A DNA stretch of 64,000 bases, taken from positions 16,512,063 to 16,576,062 of the forward strand of contig NC_039362.1 in NCBI RefSeq assembly GCF_003573695.1, read 5' to 3'. Both the position numbers and the translations under genes were made by a program. Under the pieces are notes generated by a model that searched no databases, had not been told where the DNA came from, and was given only the letters and a program-made list of their open reading frames with translations. Shown here one piece after another: positions 24,647 to 35,191 of the stretch (position 1 is the first letter of the stretch; every line of letters starts with the position of its first letter). The stretch is from Papaver somniferum (Eukaryota; Streptophyta; Magnoliopsida; Ranunculales; Papaveraceae).

Positions 24647-25081
24647 ATGGAAACTGTTCCCAAAGAAGAAGTTAACCCTATGGTTGAGGATGATCTCAAA
24701 GGATGTGATTTTGGTCAAGAGTTTATACGAAAGAAGATGCTTGAAAGAAAAGAGTATAACACTTGGATTGGTGAATCTGTCAAGGATCTGATTCGTGCTT
24801 AGAATGAAGTTAAGAACGAACTGGCTAACCTTCAATTGCAGATAAACCAGTTTATTGATGGACAGGCGAAAATCCTTGGTACTCAGAATATCTTGATCAA
24901 AAATCAGAAGAAAGTTATCCTTGATTGTGCAAAGGCTCGTCATTATGCTCGCACTATTGATCGAAAAGTCAACGTTCTAACCTTTGAACATGGTGTCTCT
25001 ACGGTCAAAAGAGTCAAGGATATCAGTGACTCCTACTTTGATGGACCATTTCAGAGGTATGAAATCATCAAGGAAAACTAA
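24647..25081 (+). pseudogene. Extra ORF in the Copia-like element, 144 codons with one in-frame TAG
   Basis: Starting at the ATG at 24647 (METVPKEE), the frame reads to a stop at 25079-25081 with a single TAG at 24800-24802. Both halves are in the same frame and similar in composition: acidic/basic, Asn/Gln/Lys-rich, probably helical or coiled coil (KNELANLQLQINQF, KNQKKVILDCAKARH). A TATA-like ATATATAAAT lies at 24594-24603 and a pyrimidine-rich TTTTTCTTCAG at 24625-24635 could be a splice acceptor. It does not resemble gag, pol or env-like proteins that I know. It may be an accessory gene of the element or a captured host fragment. Confidence 0.5.
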
Positions 25082-26934
25082 GTTTAGATACCTAGTATGT
25101 CTTCTTTTTGGACTTAGATGGAAGAATAACTAGTGCTTTAAATAGTGATGATTGTGATTACACATAGCTATTTTTGTTTACATCTTCTTATGTTATTTTT
25201 TAGGTTCATTGGTATTAAATTCTAAAAATATTTGGAGGATGATGATTATTGCAGTATTTTCTTGGTTTGTTATATTGCAATATTTTTTATGGGATATGTA
25301 TTGTTTGCGTCCATGAACTTGAAGGTCCCACATTTTGTCAAAAGTAAAGTTGTTCATGAATTGGTATTCATATTGATGAAAGGACGAATGGATTTTTGAC
25401 ATATACAAAAGTTATGCTTATGCAATCATGTATTTGATGGAAAATAAGATTAAATCTTTTGTGTGACAAGGATAAAGTCTATTATGTTGTTATGCATATA
25501 ATGATGCAAAGATAGAATAGATCCTTGTATGTTAACCACGGTATTGATCTTCATTGATCCATCTTGCTATGTTTTACCGTGAAGGCTCCATTGTGTGTCT
25601 TATGTTGAGCACCTTACAACTAAGTCGATTAACCTTGACTTCGTTGGTTGTTCCGTAAGATGCTATATGTTGAGCATTATGAACTAAACTAATCATTCTT
25701 GGTTATTTAGTTTGTACTCCATAAGTTTTCTTTCTTATGTTGAGTACATGTACGGTTAAGATGGTCATGTTCCATGATAATCTTAGTCGGGGTTCCGTAA
25801 TATTTTTATGTTGAGCCCAAAATAATTAAATTCATTACTTCGGTGATTAGTTTGGTTGTTTGTTTTCCAATTGGATTAATTATAGGTTCTCTTGTAATTA
25901 ATCTAGTTTAGTTTTCATATATTCCAATAATTCTTGTGTTGAGTATATGAAAGGCTACACTATCATGTTCTATTGGTTAATGTAGTCACGTATTCCGTAA
26001 GGTTTTTCTTATGTTGAGTACTTGAACGGTTAAGTTACTCACCTCCATATGATTAACTTAGTCGTAGCCTGTTGCTCCGTAAGTTTAATTATGTTGAGCA
26101 CTTTCAATTAAATTGATCACTTTTGTGGTTTTGATTTAATTGCGTATTCCAATTAGAATATTCATGGGTTTACTTGTGAGTATTTTGATTGAGTTTTGGA
26201 TATAAAAAATCATTCACATGGTTTTTGGTGTCCAAATAAAAATCCTTCTTTTCTTTCGAAAGTAAGGTCGCTCTTGTTGTTCATTTAGGATGACATCAAA
26301 TGGGGACAGTTCTTTTGAACTTGTTCTTAATGTTAATATCTTACGGGGAGTGCGGCTGTGAAATTTTATAGGGGTTATCTTGCGTGTTAAAACTCCTTGA
26401 TGAATGCTGTTAGCTTCGGCTATAAGATTGCATCTAAATTAAGATGATATGTTGTCTTTCTTTTGGTCATGAAATGTCTCTTGTGGAAATTTCATTATGA
26501 ACCCGTTCTTGTACCTTTGCCAATTTTATTGACAAAAAGGGGGAGAAATATTGTAGGTCACACTACAAATACATATGGTTTTCGGATCATTGTGTAAGGG
26601 GAAGTGGTTTCCATGATCGAGATGGAGTATTGACTAAGGGGGAGTGATACATATCACCATAGTATTATTATTAAAGTCGTGATGCAATTGGACTTTGATG
26701 TTCATAATAATACTATGACACTGTATAATAATGATCGAGAATATCGATTTCTCTCATTGTTATAGCTACAGATCTTCAACAACGATGATACTAAACTTAC
26801 AACCTTTGGGATCATTGGAGTACTTGGAAGGACGAAGATTTTGAGGAACGTTGAAGATTGGACTATGGAATAGGAGCCACTAAAGTTTATCTTTTTTGTA
26901 TTCCATATGTATTAATAGTTTTGTCACTAAAATT
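25082..26934 (+). other. Non-coding 3' internal region of the Copia-like element
   Basis: No gene is visible. Between about 25600 and 26110 the phrase TTATGTTGAG(C/T)A followed by a short variable stretch and TCCGTAAG(A/T) recurs roughly every 60-100 bases, giving a degenerate repetitive stretch. The end contains the repeated purine boxes noted for the whole element. Confidence 0.6.
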
Positions 26935-26949
26935 GACAAAGGGGGAGAT
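26935..26949 (+). other. Polypurine tract of the Copia-like element
   Basis: GACAAAGGGGGAGAT immediately before the TGTTAGAG start of the 3' LTR. Confidence 0.9.
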
Positions 26950-29359
26950 TGTTAGAGCATAGCTCGGTCAACCTCGCATGCGTTGCTATATCAAGCATGT
27001 TTGTCAATGTTAGTGATCAAAACTATAAAGTCTTGATTTCTAGCCTATTAGCTAAGTCTCGGACTAGGATAAGAAAAGTGTAGTTGATCTCAAGGACTTA
27101 ATGGAGATTCAACGACAACGACGAAGATCTACACCAAGGAACCGTGGAACTTCATCAACAAAAAGGTATGTGAAGACTTGAACTTATCTATCACTCGAAA
27201 GTCTATCTATTCTTCTCCTACTTCTTGTGAGACAAAAGTCGTATGCTATATAGACTAGATCATATACACTTGATATTTCGAGCTGAGTATTCATTGCTTA
27301 TCTTTTACTCGAAATCATGTGTTGGTAAAGCGTTTCGCTTTGATCAGGTTTATCTTCACCTAGTGACGAAAGTCATGAAAGTTTCAATCACTTTGGAAAT
27401 TGCTCTGACGAGAAAGGTCAGTTGTTCTTCACTACTGAATATCGCCCTCTGAGAATGTTTCAATGATTGAAATGAGAGTTTAGATTATATAACCATGTAT
27501 TCCTTGAACCTAAGTTTTCGAACTTTGTTTATCAAGAGAAATCGGTAGGATTGTGGAATTGGCTTTCCAAGTCCGCGAACCCAGTCCGCAGTTTCAGTCC
27601 GCGAACTGACGGAAGTTCTCAACCGAGAATTTCTGCTGGGATTTCCAAAACTCGTTTGTGTGCTAAGTCCGCGAACTGGCGGAAGCTCTCGACCCGAGAA
27701 TTTCTGTTGAGTTTGGAAAACTCAACCGATTAACTTAAGTTCGCGAACTTGTTTGTGAACTTAAGAGGTTATGATCTAAAGATGTGCTCTGAACATGAAA
27801 CATTAATTATTAAGGAATATTTTGTGCAAACCGTGGCTATAATGTTCATGAGCCGATTCTAATCGAATCGAATCATCTTTGTTTCAATTGTGTCTTGTGT
27901 AGTTACATAAGATCTCATAGCAATTGAACAACTCTTAACTAGTTCATTTGAGTCAATTGAACTAGTTATGGTGAAGAAGAACATGATTAATATGAGATGC
28001 TCATATGGTTGACCTTTTGGGTTATCATGTTGAACCAACATACGTGTACTCGTTTGGGCATGGTTTTCTCAAACCCAGTAAACGTGTACCCAAGTGTGTG
28101 TGACAAGATATGTCTTTCGATCTAACGGTTGAGAGATATTGGCTTGAATCTAAATCAGGTTTTCATCTAACGGTGGATCGAGTTTGCTTTGTACCTAAGG
28201 CAAAATCCTGATTTGAAAGGCTATATATAGGAGACATCTAGCAAGAGCAAAACTTAATCCCCACACGTATGTGTGCTACTAGTGCTCTCGCTAGAGTCGA
28301 TATCCATTAACTCTTGAGTTTCTTCTCTAAACTCGAGTTAATGACTTAAAGACTTCATTGGGATTGTGAAGCCAGACCGATACTACTTTTATCGTAGTTG
28401 TGTGATCTGATCTTGCATCTTCTATCGCACGAGTACAATCGATTGATTGGCTTGAGATCGTGAGATTTCTCCGATAGGCAAGATAAAGAAGTCACAAACA
28501 TCTTCGTCTCACTGTTTGTGATTCCTCGACAATCCGCTTGTGTAGTCAGGAAGGATTGTAGAGAGGTAATTGATTAATCTAGACTGTTCTTCGGGAATAT
28601 AAGACCGGATTATCAATTGGTTCATGTTACCTTGATTTTATATCTAAAGACGGAACAAAACCTAGGGTTTATCTGTGGAAGACAGATTTATCCTTTTGAT
28701 AGACTTTTCTGTGTGAGACAGATTCGTTTATTATCAAGTCTGTGATTTTGGGTTGCAACAACTCTTAGTTGTGGGTGAGATAAGCTAAGGGAATCAAGTA
28801 CGCAGTGTCTAGCTGGGATCAGAGGCGTAGGAGTACAACTGTACCTTGTATCAGTGGGAGATTGGTAGGGGTTCAACTATAGATCAGTCCGAAGTTAGTT
28901 TGCAGTGGGCTAGTGTCTGTAGCGGCTTAATACAATGTGTATTCAATCTGGATTAGGTCCCGAGGTTTTTCTGCATTTGCGATTTCCTCGTTAACAAAAC
29001 TTCTGGTGTCTGTGTTATTTCTTTTCCGCATTATATTTTATATAATAGAAATAATACAGGTTGTGCGTTCGTGATCATCAATTGGAAGTACAACCTTTGG
29101 TTGTTGATTGATAGTGATTGACCCTTGGACATTGGTCTTTGGTACCGTCCAAGTTATCTCTCTTTGATAAAGACTCGCAGATTTCTATTTGCTTGAGTAA
29201 AGATCAAATCGAGAGACTGAGATAATAACCCCTTGAGATACTTTTTATCTAGATTGAGTCTGACTGTCTAGTTGATTCTCTAGCAAAGTATTTCAGAGTG
29301 AGTCCATACACATTGCTAAGAGAAATATTGGGTGTTGTTGTTAGACCCCCGCTTTTTCA
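26950..29359 (+). repeat. 3' LTR of the Copia-like element
   Basis: 2,410 bp, same block order as 20763-23109, with a TATATATA box near 28222 and the same CTTTTTCA terminus, followed by the GTTCT duplication. Confidence 0.9.
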
Positions 29360-29954
29360 GTTCTCAGTGTAAGAGATGACCGGATTGTATGAGCGACTTT
29401 GCAAGGTAAACGACTGAGGATTCTGGAGGTGACTTATCCGCAAAGAGACTTCGCAACATAAGATTATATATATATATATGGTCTTACAAATCAAGAAATA
29501 TATTTCCAGAAGTAAAGTACATATTCCAAATAAGTAAAAAAAAAAAAAGGCTCGAGAAAGTACAGATTACGTACAGATTTTTAAACCGGAAATGGGGGAA
29601 GGAAATAAAGAATCGTGGAGGTGAACTCATTTTCTTAATTTAAGATATTAAACGCGTACAAACTCCCTTTAAACTTATTTGTAGTATATATTTTTCTGAA
29701 TTTTATATGGCGACCACGCGTATAATTTTGGAACACATTTCTAATTTAATGGAGTGTCCAATATTAGTTGTTTACCCGATAGAACAAAAAACAAAACAGG
29801 GGATATCCCTACGATATCTATGATCAAGCCAGTTTTAACATACATCGAACCAGAAGTAGTTGATAAGTATTCGGGACACATTTTGTACGATATTAAAAAT
29901 TAAAAATGAACCAACATCAAGGCCCGTGCCGTTACAGCACGGGTTAAGGGCTAG

Positions 29955-30827
29955 TATTCCATAAAATAACTTAGACCCTTCCCTTTAGATAAGACAAACA
30001 CTAGGTTAGTTAACTAGTTTTTTTTTTTGTCAAGCCATTCAATTAGACTTGAATAGATGATTCCTCCAATTGATAAGTCTAACTAAGATCATATTTAACT
30101 TAGTTTCTCTTATCCGCAATCATATGGACTAAGAAAATGATCCCGTAATATTTGTTAAGCCAACAACAATATATACAAACCAAAAGAAATTGAATTGTCA
30201 TTGTTTTTCTCAACTGGAAGCAATTGAAATAAATATAATTATTGTAAGCACCGCAATTACGGGATGTTAGGATTTCAGTCTTTCCTGTTTTAGTGTGTGA
30301 TCTATATTTACGTGTTTTAGGCTTCAGAACGAAGGAAAAGACAACTGCTATTTTATCAAGATCATCATCAAGTTCTTCTAGAATTGTTACCACATCTTCA
30401 AAGCCGAGTCAGCCTGATTTGTTCTGCATCTGCTGGCATTTAAAGACCGATTCAGATTACCGCTGTTACTTGAGACACTTTGGTTACTGAGACACTATGG
30501 TTACTCTTTGGCTACTGTTTATACTAGTTGGGTCGTTGTTATCTTGATTCCATCAGACAATCTAAACTTAAAAAATTCCAGTTCATGTTACTTACATATT
30601 CTGATGAACGTTGGATTGGATTCGTTCCAGTCACTGCTTTGTGCTTTGACACATTTTGGTTTTGTTTTCAAAATCAGTTTGGCCCTAATTGTTTGTTCCT
30701 CTCCTTTGCAAGAGAGGGTCCCCTGGAACCGTACTTAGATCTATAGGAATAGAATTGATATGCAAAAAATGGTGGAGATACTATAATTCATACGAATGTC
30801 TTGTGATCTTGAAAAATCTCTCTAAGA
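29955..30827. other. Spacer without a recognised gene
   Basis: 30293-30746 is less AT-rich and contains three overlapping open frames of 65-76 codons (one Ser-rich near 30350-30410). None carries a motif I know and none overlaps a clear promoter. It could be a decayed exon. Confidence 0.4.
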
Positions 30828-31281
30828 TAGCATGTTTTCAATAAAAATAGACACCTCTTGAGCTAAATTATAGCGTTCGAGTCTTTTCGAGTGTGTATTT
30901 TTCGAATGTACACTCGAAACTGCTCTAAGTAGACAAATCTTGTTTATGAGGCCTAGATTTCAAAATTTTGCTAAAATATCAAGATCATCTGGATCTATAG
31001 ACCAACATGTCCTGATCATTAGCATGTTTCCAATAAAAATAGAAACCTGTTGATCTAAATTATAGCGTTCGAGTCTTTTCGAGTGTGTATTTTTCGAATG
31101 TACACTCGAAACTGCTCTAAGTAGAAAAATCTTGTTTATGAGGCCTAGATTTCAAAGTTTTGCTAAAATATCAAGATCATCTGGATCTATAGACCAACAT
31201 GTCCTGATCATTAGCATGTTTCCAATAAAAATAGAAACCTGTTGATCTAAATTATAGCGTTCGAGTCTTTTCGAGTGTGTT
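30828..31281 (+). repeat. 192-bp tandem repeat, 2.4 units, upstream of the SUVH gene
   Basis: Units starting TAGCATGTTT(T/C)CAATAA begin at 30828, 31020 and 31212, exactly 192 bases apart; the third is cut at about 31281. Units 1 and 2 are almost identical. Each full unit contains an inverted repeat TTCGAGTGT ... ACACTCGAA separated by about 15 bases (for example about 30889-30921), able to form a hairpin. The array ends about 20 bases before the TATA-like box of the SUVH gene, so it lies in its proximal promoter. Confidence 0.9.
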
Positions 31282-31296
31282 CCTAAATAGGATTTT

Positions 31297-31304
31297 TATA
31301 TAAT
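31297..31304 (+). promoter_or_regulatory. TATA-like box of the SUVH gene
   Basis: TATATAAT about 380 bases upstream of the ATG. With a leader intron this spacing fits a transcription start near 31330, which is where similarity to the truncated SUVH copy also begins. Confidence 0.45.
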
Positions 31305-31516
31305 CCACTGAGGTTAGCTTATTTTACGGGAAAAAAAAGACGCCCTCAAAGTTTTTTACCTTGCCTAAAATGAAGTCAAAGCTTTGACTAGGGCCCATAT
31401 CGAGGGACCAAAACCCAAAATAAGTAACTGAGAATTAGAATTTTTCTATTCATTTGGCGACTGGGATTCCGTTCTTTGGATTCATTTCTTCATTCATCTG
31501 AGTTCTTCATTTGTAG

Positions 31517-31581
31517 GTATTTCTCATCATCTTCATCCTTGTTTTCCCTTCTGCTAACCTTAATATTGATTGATTGTGTAG
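31517..31581 (+). other. Probable 5' UTR intron of the SUVH gene
   Basis: Donor TTTGTAG/GTATTTC and acceptor GATTGTGTAG/AATTAAAC give a 65-bp intron. A second acceptor, GTTACTCTAG/GATTGC ending at 31664, would give 148 bp. SUVH genes commonly have an intron in the leader with an uninterrupted CDS. The same splice signals survive in the truncated copy at 7123 and beyond. Confidence 0.55.
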
Positions 31582-31678
31582 AATTAAACCCTAGTTTAAA
31601 CGCCTCTCTGGTTAATACATCTCTTACCAATTTTTCATTTTATACAATACATTTGTTACTCTAGGATTGCATTTGCTA

Positions 31679-33472
31679 ATGGAACCAACCAATTTTGATG
31701 AACTTGAAGTTGTTGATGCAAAACCTTTACGGAGCCTTCCTCCTGATGTATCCCCATTTGGAACCTATATTCCTCTATCAAACCCCCAAATCCCAATTCA
31801 AAAACCATCAATGAATAATAAGGTTGGGGTATCAAAAGCCTCTCCAATGGATGTTAAATCATGTCATGCCAATGCAAACAATGGGGATGATAACAACAGT
31901 GTATCAAGTAATGGAGAAAAGAAGCCAAGGCTTAGTAGACCTACTAAGAAAGTAAAACTCAGTGAAGAAGTTAGGTTATTGTCCCTAGAAGGTGATAGGG
32001 AATCGGTATCGAAGGTTTTGATCAAATTTGATGCACTCAGAAGAAGGCTTGTTCAACTTGAGCCTGAACCGAGTAAGCGACCAGATTTGAAAGTGGGGAC
32101 AATAATGATGAATAATGGGTTAAGGACGAATGCCAGGAAGAGGATTGGAAATGTTGCAGGAGTTGAAATTGGAGATATATTCTTTTTTAGGATTGAACTG
32201 TGCATGATTGGATTACATACTCAAACCATGGCTGGAATTGATTATATGAATGTAACATATGATCAAGTGCAAGAACCTGTTGCGGTAAGCATTGTCTCGT
32301 CTGGAGGATATGAAGATGATGATGGAGACGGTAAAACATTGATTTATACCGGGCAAGGTGGTAATGTCTCAGTTGATCAAAAGCTTGAAGGGGGGAATCT
32401 TGCATTGGAGAGAAGTGTGCACAGGGGTAATGAAGTTAGAGTTATTCGAGGTGTGAAGGATGTTGAGAGTCGAAAATCTAAAGTGTATATATATGATGGG
32501 CTTTATAGAATTGAAAAGTCGTGGACAGAAAAAAGCAAAATGGGTGCCGCTGTTTTCAAATATAAATTGGTGAGAATACCTGGACAACGCGAAGCGTTCA
32601 CTATTTGGAAATCAATTCAAACATGGAGGGATAACATTGGTTGTCGTCCTGGTCTTTTATTAATGGACATAACCTCAGGAGCAGAAAAAATACAGGTTTC
32701 TCTTGTAAATGAGATTGATGGTGATAAAAGGTCTCCTCGGTTTATTTATTTTAAAGGTCTCAAGTTTTCAAAAACTATGAAGCCTTTGGTTGGCTGCAAT
32801 TGTCAAGGTACATGCCTTCCAGGTTCCAATTGCTCTTGTATTAAGGTGAATGGAGGTGATACCCCACACGCCAATGGGGTTCTTGTGGTTCAAAAATCTG
32901 TGGTACATGAGTGCGGTCCTTCTTGTTCATGTTACCCTGGTTGCTCCAACCAAGTGTCGCATAACGGTTTGAAAGTTCGTTTGGAGGTATTTAAGACCAA
33001 GGAAAAGGGCTGGGGCCTCCGGTCTTGGGATCCTATACGTGCAGGTACGTTCATTTGTGAATATGCAGGTGAAGTTATAGATGCGGATGCCAAAGGAGCA
33101 GATGTAGATGATGAATATACCTTTACCGCGATCAATGCAGGAGACTACTCGAGTGAGTGGAATTATGTGCCTGAGCTAATAGAAGAAGAGAAGCCTGTGG
33201 ATCTGAATGAGAAATTCAAGCCTTCATCACCCACAATGATCAGTGCAAAGAATATGGGTAATGTAGCTCGTTTCATGAACCATAGCTGCTCTCCAAATGT
33301 CTTTTGGCAGCTTGTCTTACATGGCCAAAATAAGGATTCCTTTCCACACATCATGTTTTATGCTATTAAACATATTCCTCCAATGACAGAGTTGACATAT
33401 GATTATCTGAAATGCGGGAAAGAGAAGCGATGCTTCTGTGGATCCGCAAACTGCAGAAGTTTTTTCGGCTAG
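31679..33472 (+). CDS. SUVH1/3-like histone-lysine N-methyltransferase, H3K9 class
   Basis: Intronless CDS of 597 residues, starting at ATG 31679; an upstream in-frame TTG at 31667 is not a plant start. An N-terminal region with a basic patch (KKPRLSRPTKKVK, ~81-93) is followed by the SRA/YDG domain (~141-300, with VEIGDIFFFR, MAGIDY, YTGQGGN, YDGLY), which reads methylated cytosine; a pre-SET zinc cluster of nine cysteines (373-422); a SET domain (~433-578) with the cofactor motif GWGLRSWD, the catalytic-site motif RFMNHSCSPN and ELTYDY; and a post-SET CFCGSANC (585-592). SUVH proteins of this group bind methylated DNA in the nucleus; some members act in silencing, while Arabidopsis SUVH1/3 also promote transcription of methylated genes. 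It is shorter than the ~670-residue Arabidopsis SUVH1/3, mainly by a shorter Pro-rich N-terminus. All key residues are present, so it looks functional. The exact paralogue (SUVH1 or SUVH3) cannot be set. Confidence 0.95.
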   Translation: MEPTNFDELEVVDAKPLRSLPPDVSPFGTYIPLSNPQIPIQKPSMNNKVGVSKASPMDVKSCHANANNGDDNNSVSSNGEKKPRLSRPTKKVKLSEEVRLLSLEGDRESVSKVLIKFDALRRRLVQLEPEPSKRPDLKVGTIMMNNGLRTNARKRIGNVAGVEIGDIFFFRIELCMIGLHTQTMAGIDYMNVTYDQVQEPVAVSIVSSGGYEDDDGDGKTLIYTGQGGNVSVDQKLEGGNLALERSVHRGNEVRVIRGVKDVESRKSKVYIYDGLYRIEKSWTEKSKMGAAVFKYKLVRIPGQREAFTIWKSIQTWRDNIGCRPGLLLMDITSGAEKIQVSLVNEIDGDKRSPRFIYFKGLKFSKTMKPLVGCNCQGTCLPGSNCSCIKVNGGDTPHANGVLVVQKSVVHECGPSCSCYPGCSNQVSHNGLKVRLEVFKTKEKGWGLRSWDPIRAGTFICEYAGEVIDADAKGADVDDEYTFTAINAGDYSSEWNYVPELIEEEKPVDLNEKFKPSSPTMISAKNMGNVARFMNHSCSPNVFWQLVLHGQNKDSFPHIMFYAIKHIPPMTELTYDYLKCGKEKRCFCGSANCRSFFG

Positions 33473-34073
33473 GAGTTTTGCAGAACAGAAAATTAGTGAT
33501 GAAAGAGTGATTTAGGATGTCCTTTTTACAATTCAAGATTTTTAAAATCTCCAATTTTGCTAACTTCTTGAACTGTTATGAAGATATACTTTCTGAATTG
33601 TGTTTCCTCTGCCTTCATTGACTGGTTTGATTAGTTATGTTATTATGCATCTTATCTGTGCTGGAATGTTTTGTTTGTTTTTGTAGCGAGCTCTAGTTCA
33701 AGTAAGAAACTGTATCTTGCTGCAACATTTTTTGAGCAGTAGACATGAAAATAACCCAACTAATCAATTACCTGCCTTTTCCATTTACTTTTATTTTTGC
33801 CTACCTTACTCTACCGTCTTAAACTATCTTTTCAACAAACTGATGCATAGTTACTTATACTGGAAAGTTACAAAGCAGTTGTGTTGCTGAAGTACATTAC
33901 ATGTTTGGCGTATTGTACAGTTAATGGAAATACAATGCAGTATGAGGATATCTCTTCCTATGAAACAGAAATGCCAAGGTAACTAAAAGAAGTCTTTAGA
34001 CACGGTAGCTAAAGTATTGAATAACGTATGCATTTAGGTTGTAATTTTGCTTCCTCTAGGTGCCATATATGCA
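33473..34073. other. Intergenic region, 3' UTR of SUVH and upstream of the LTP-like gene
   Basis: AT-rich, no open frame of interest. No canonical AATAAA is seen close to the SUVH stop; the 3' end position is uncertain. Confidence 0.5.
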
Positions 34074-34081
34074 CTATAAAT
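34074..34081 (+). promoter_or_regulatory. TATA box of the proline-rich LTP-like gene
   Basis: CTATAAAT within GCACTATAAATTGGG, about 90 bases upstream of the ATG at 34167, giving an expected start near 34105. Confidence 0.7.
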
Positions 34082-34166
34082 TGGGGAAGAAGATAGAGGA
34101 CCTACGCTTAACTCCATCACCTCCATAGTTTTACAAACGATAGCGGTTAAAGAATACAAATCGAAG

Positions 34167-34745
34167 ATGAAGTATTTGGTTGTGTTTGCATCTCTTGTTT
34201 TGGTTCTGCACGAAGTCCATGTTCTCTCCATGGCTGCTTGTCCAGCATCAGATGATGAACCTTGTCCAGCGCCAGTACCTGATCCACCCACGCCTGCACC
34301 TTCCCCGGGGCCAAAGCCTAAGCCGGGGCCTAAGCCTAAGCCAGGGCCTAAGCCTAAGCCGGGGCCTAAGCCTAAGCCTTCCCCTTCTCCTACACCTATT
34401 CCTCCCCCTACTCCTACTGGTCCCTGTCCTACACCTGATTCCCCCCCTACTCCTGGCCCCACACCTTCACCTACACCAGCCCCTACACCAGCTCCTGCAC
34501 CTTCCCCTACCCCTGCGCCCGGCCCGCCTTGCAATGACCCTATCGAATTTTATCCTTGCGTTGAATTGTGGATCCATCCGACCATTGCCGGGGCTGCTGT
34601 CTGTTGCCAGGCGATACACAAACATCAGGATTGCCTTTGCGAATTTTTGGCGAATCCTAAAGTGAAACCGTTTGTATTACCTCATACTGGAGCGATCTTA
34701 GGATGGTTATGTCATTTTAAGTTTCCAAAGTGCGAATGCCATTAA
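34167..34745 (+). CDS. Secreted hybrid proline-rich / 8-cysteine lipid-transfer-like protein
   Basis: 192 residues. A signal peptide spans residues 1-23 (hydrophobic [10 protein letters not shown], cleavage near SMA-AC). Residues 35-121 are a low-complexity proline-rich region with four tandem GPKPKP units followed by PTPAP/SPTP repeats, as in hybrid proline-rich cell-wall proteins. The C-terminus (122-189) has the eight-cysteine pattern C-x8-C-x14-CC-x8-C-x-C-x23-C-x6-C, which matches the type-2 nsLTP spacing closely, including the diagnostic CLC, and adds a ninth cysteine at 191. The protein is expected in the cell wall or apoplast, where such proteins bind lipids or link wall and membrane. 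A poly(A) signal AATAAA lies at 34789-34794. It is intronless and appears intact; its specific ligand and role are unknown. Confidence 0.85.
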   Translation: MKYLVVFASLVLVLHEVHVLSMAACPASDDEPCPAPVPDPPTPAPSPGPKPKPGPKPKPGPKPKPGPKPKPSPSPTPIPPPTPTGPCPTPDSPPTPGPTPSPTPAPTPAPAPSPTPAPGPPCNDPIEFYPCVELWIHPTIAGAAVCCQAIHKHQDCLCEFLANPKVKPFVLPHTGAILGWLCHFKFPKCECH

Positions 34746-34788
34746 GAGACCGTATGTGCTCTTGTTACCTGCATTTATACATATTCAG

Positions 34789-34794
34789 AATAAA
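34789..34794 (+). terminator. Polyadenylation signal of the LTP-like gene
   Basis: AATAAA 44 bases after the stop codon, in an otherwise T/A-rich 3' UTR. Confidence 0.6.
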
Positions 34795-35185
34795 AGCCCG
34801 AGAAAGATCATTGCTATAAGATCTACGGTGCGAGTTGCATACGAGATAATGATGATATAATATACATTTTCTCCTTGGTTACATCATGAGGTTTCTGCCT
34901 GTTTCTTGCTGTAAAAATTTCATATTATGAGTTTTCAGGGTTCCAAGTTATGACCAGTAACCCAGTGGTTCACCTTGGAGGCATTCAGATGTAATTATTA
35001 TAAAAAATAAAAATAAAAGATTGAATAATACAAAGTACTGATGATGATATACATAATCTTCTACAATCACAGTGAAGGAAGGCACTTCATATCTACTAGT
35101 CCTTCAAAATTAAGTTTCGTGGAAAGTTTACATGATATACTACTTGCAAGAAGAAAAAAATAGGGAATTTAAAAAAGAACCCGGA

Positions 35186-35191
35186 TTTATT
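35186..35191 (-). terminator. Putative polyadenylation signal of the F-box (LCR) gene
   Basis: Minus-strand AATAAA about 190 bases past the stop at 35382. Confidence 0.5.

Larger units (their letters stand above)
20758..29364 (+). mobile_element. Complete gag-only Copia-like LTR retrotransposon
   Basis: The element occupies 20763-29359 with the 5-bp duplication GTTCT on both sides (20758-20762, 29360-29364). LTRs are 2,347 and 2,410 bp, beginning TGTTAGAGCATAGC and ending CTTTTTCA. The primer site is tRNA-iMet type. The internal 3.84 kb holds a broken gag with a CCHC knuckle and an additional ORF, but no protease, integrase, reverse transcriptase or RNase H. Repeated purine boxes (AAAAAGGGGGAGAAA ~26534, CTAAGGGGGAGTG ~26635, CAAAGGGGGAGA ~26937) resemble the SIRE/Maximus-type Copia 3' region (inference). 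The LTRs differ by many substitutions and several indels, so it is older than the LARD-like element. Confidence 0.9.
19529..29954 (+). mobile_element. Candidate Helitron, interrupted by the Copia-like element
   Basis: The 3' end is the better supported: a 7-bp hairpin CCCGTGC (29923-29929) / GCACGGG (29937-29943), 7 bases, then CTAG (29951-29954) followed by T, which is the classic plant Helitron terminus. A 5' end fitting the TC rule is A/TCTCTTTTATATTG at 19528/19529. Without the 8.6-kb Copia-like insertion the element would be about 1.8 kb and would carry the 19643-19963 open frame. No Rep/helicase sequence is seen, so it would be non-autonomous. The 5' end is a guess; the 3' end could belong to a shorter element. 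Confidence 0.35.

Noticed and set aside
31667..31678. Four extra N-terminal codons of the SUVH frame
   Set aside because: They start at TTG; the first ATG is at 31679 and matches the family start.
34034..34534. 166-codon minus-strand Gly/Val-rich frame
   Set aside because: Shadow of the proline-rich repeat of the real plus-strand gene.
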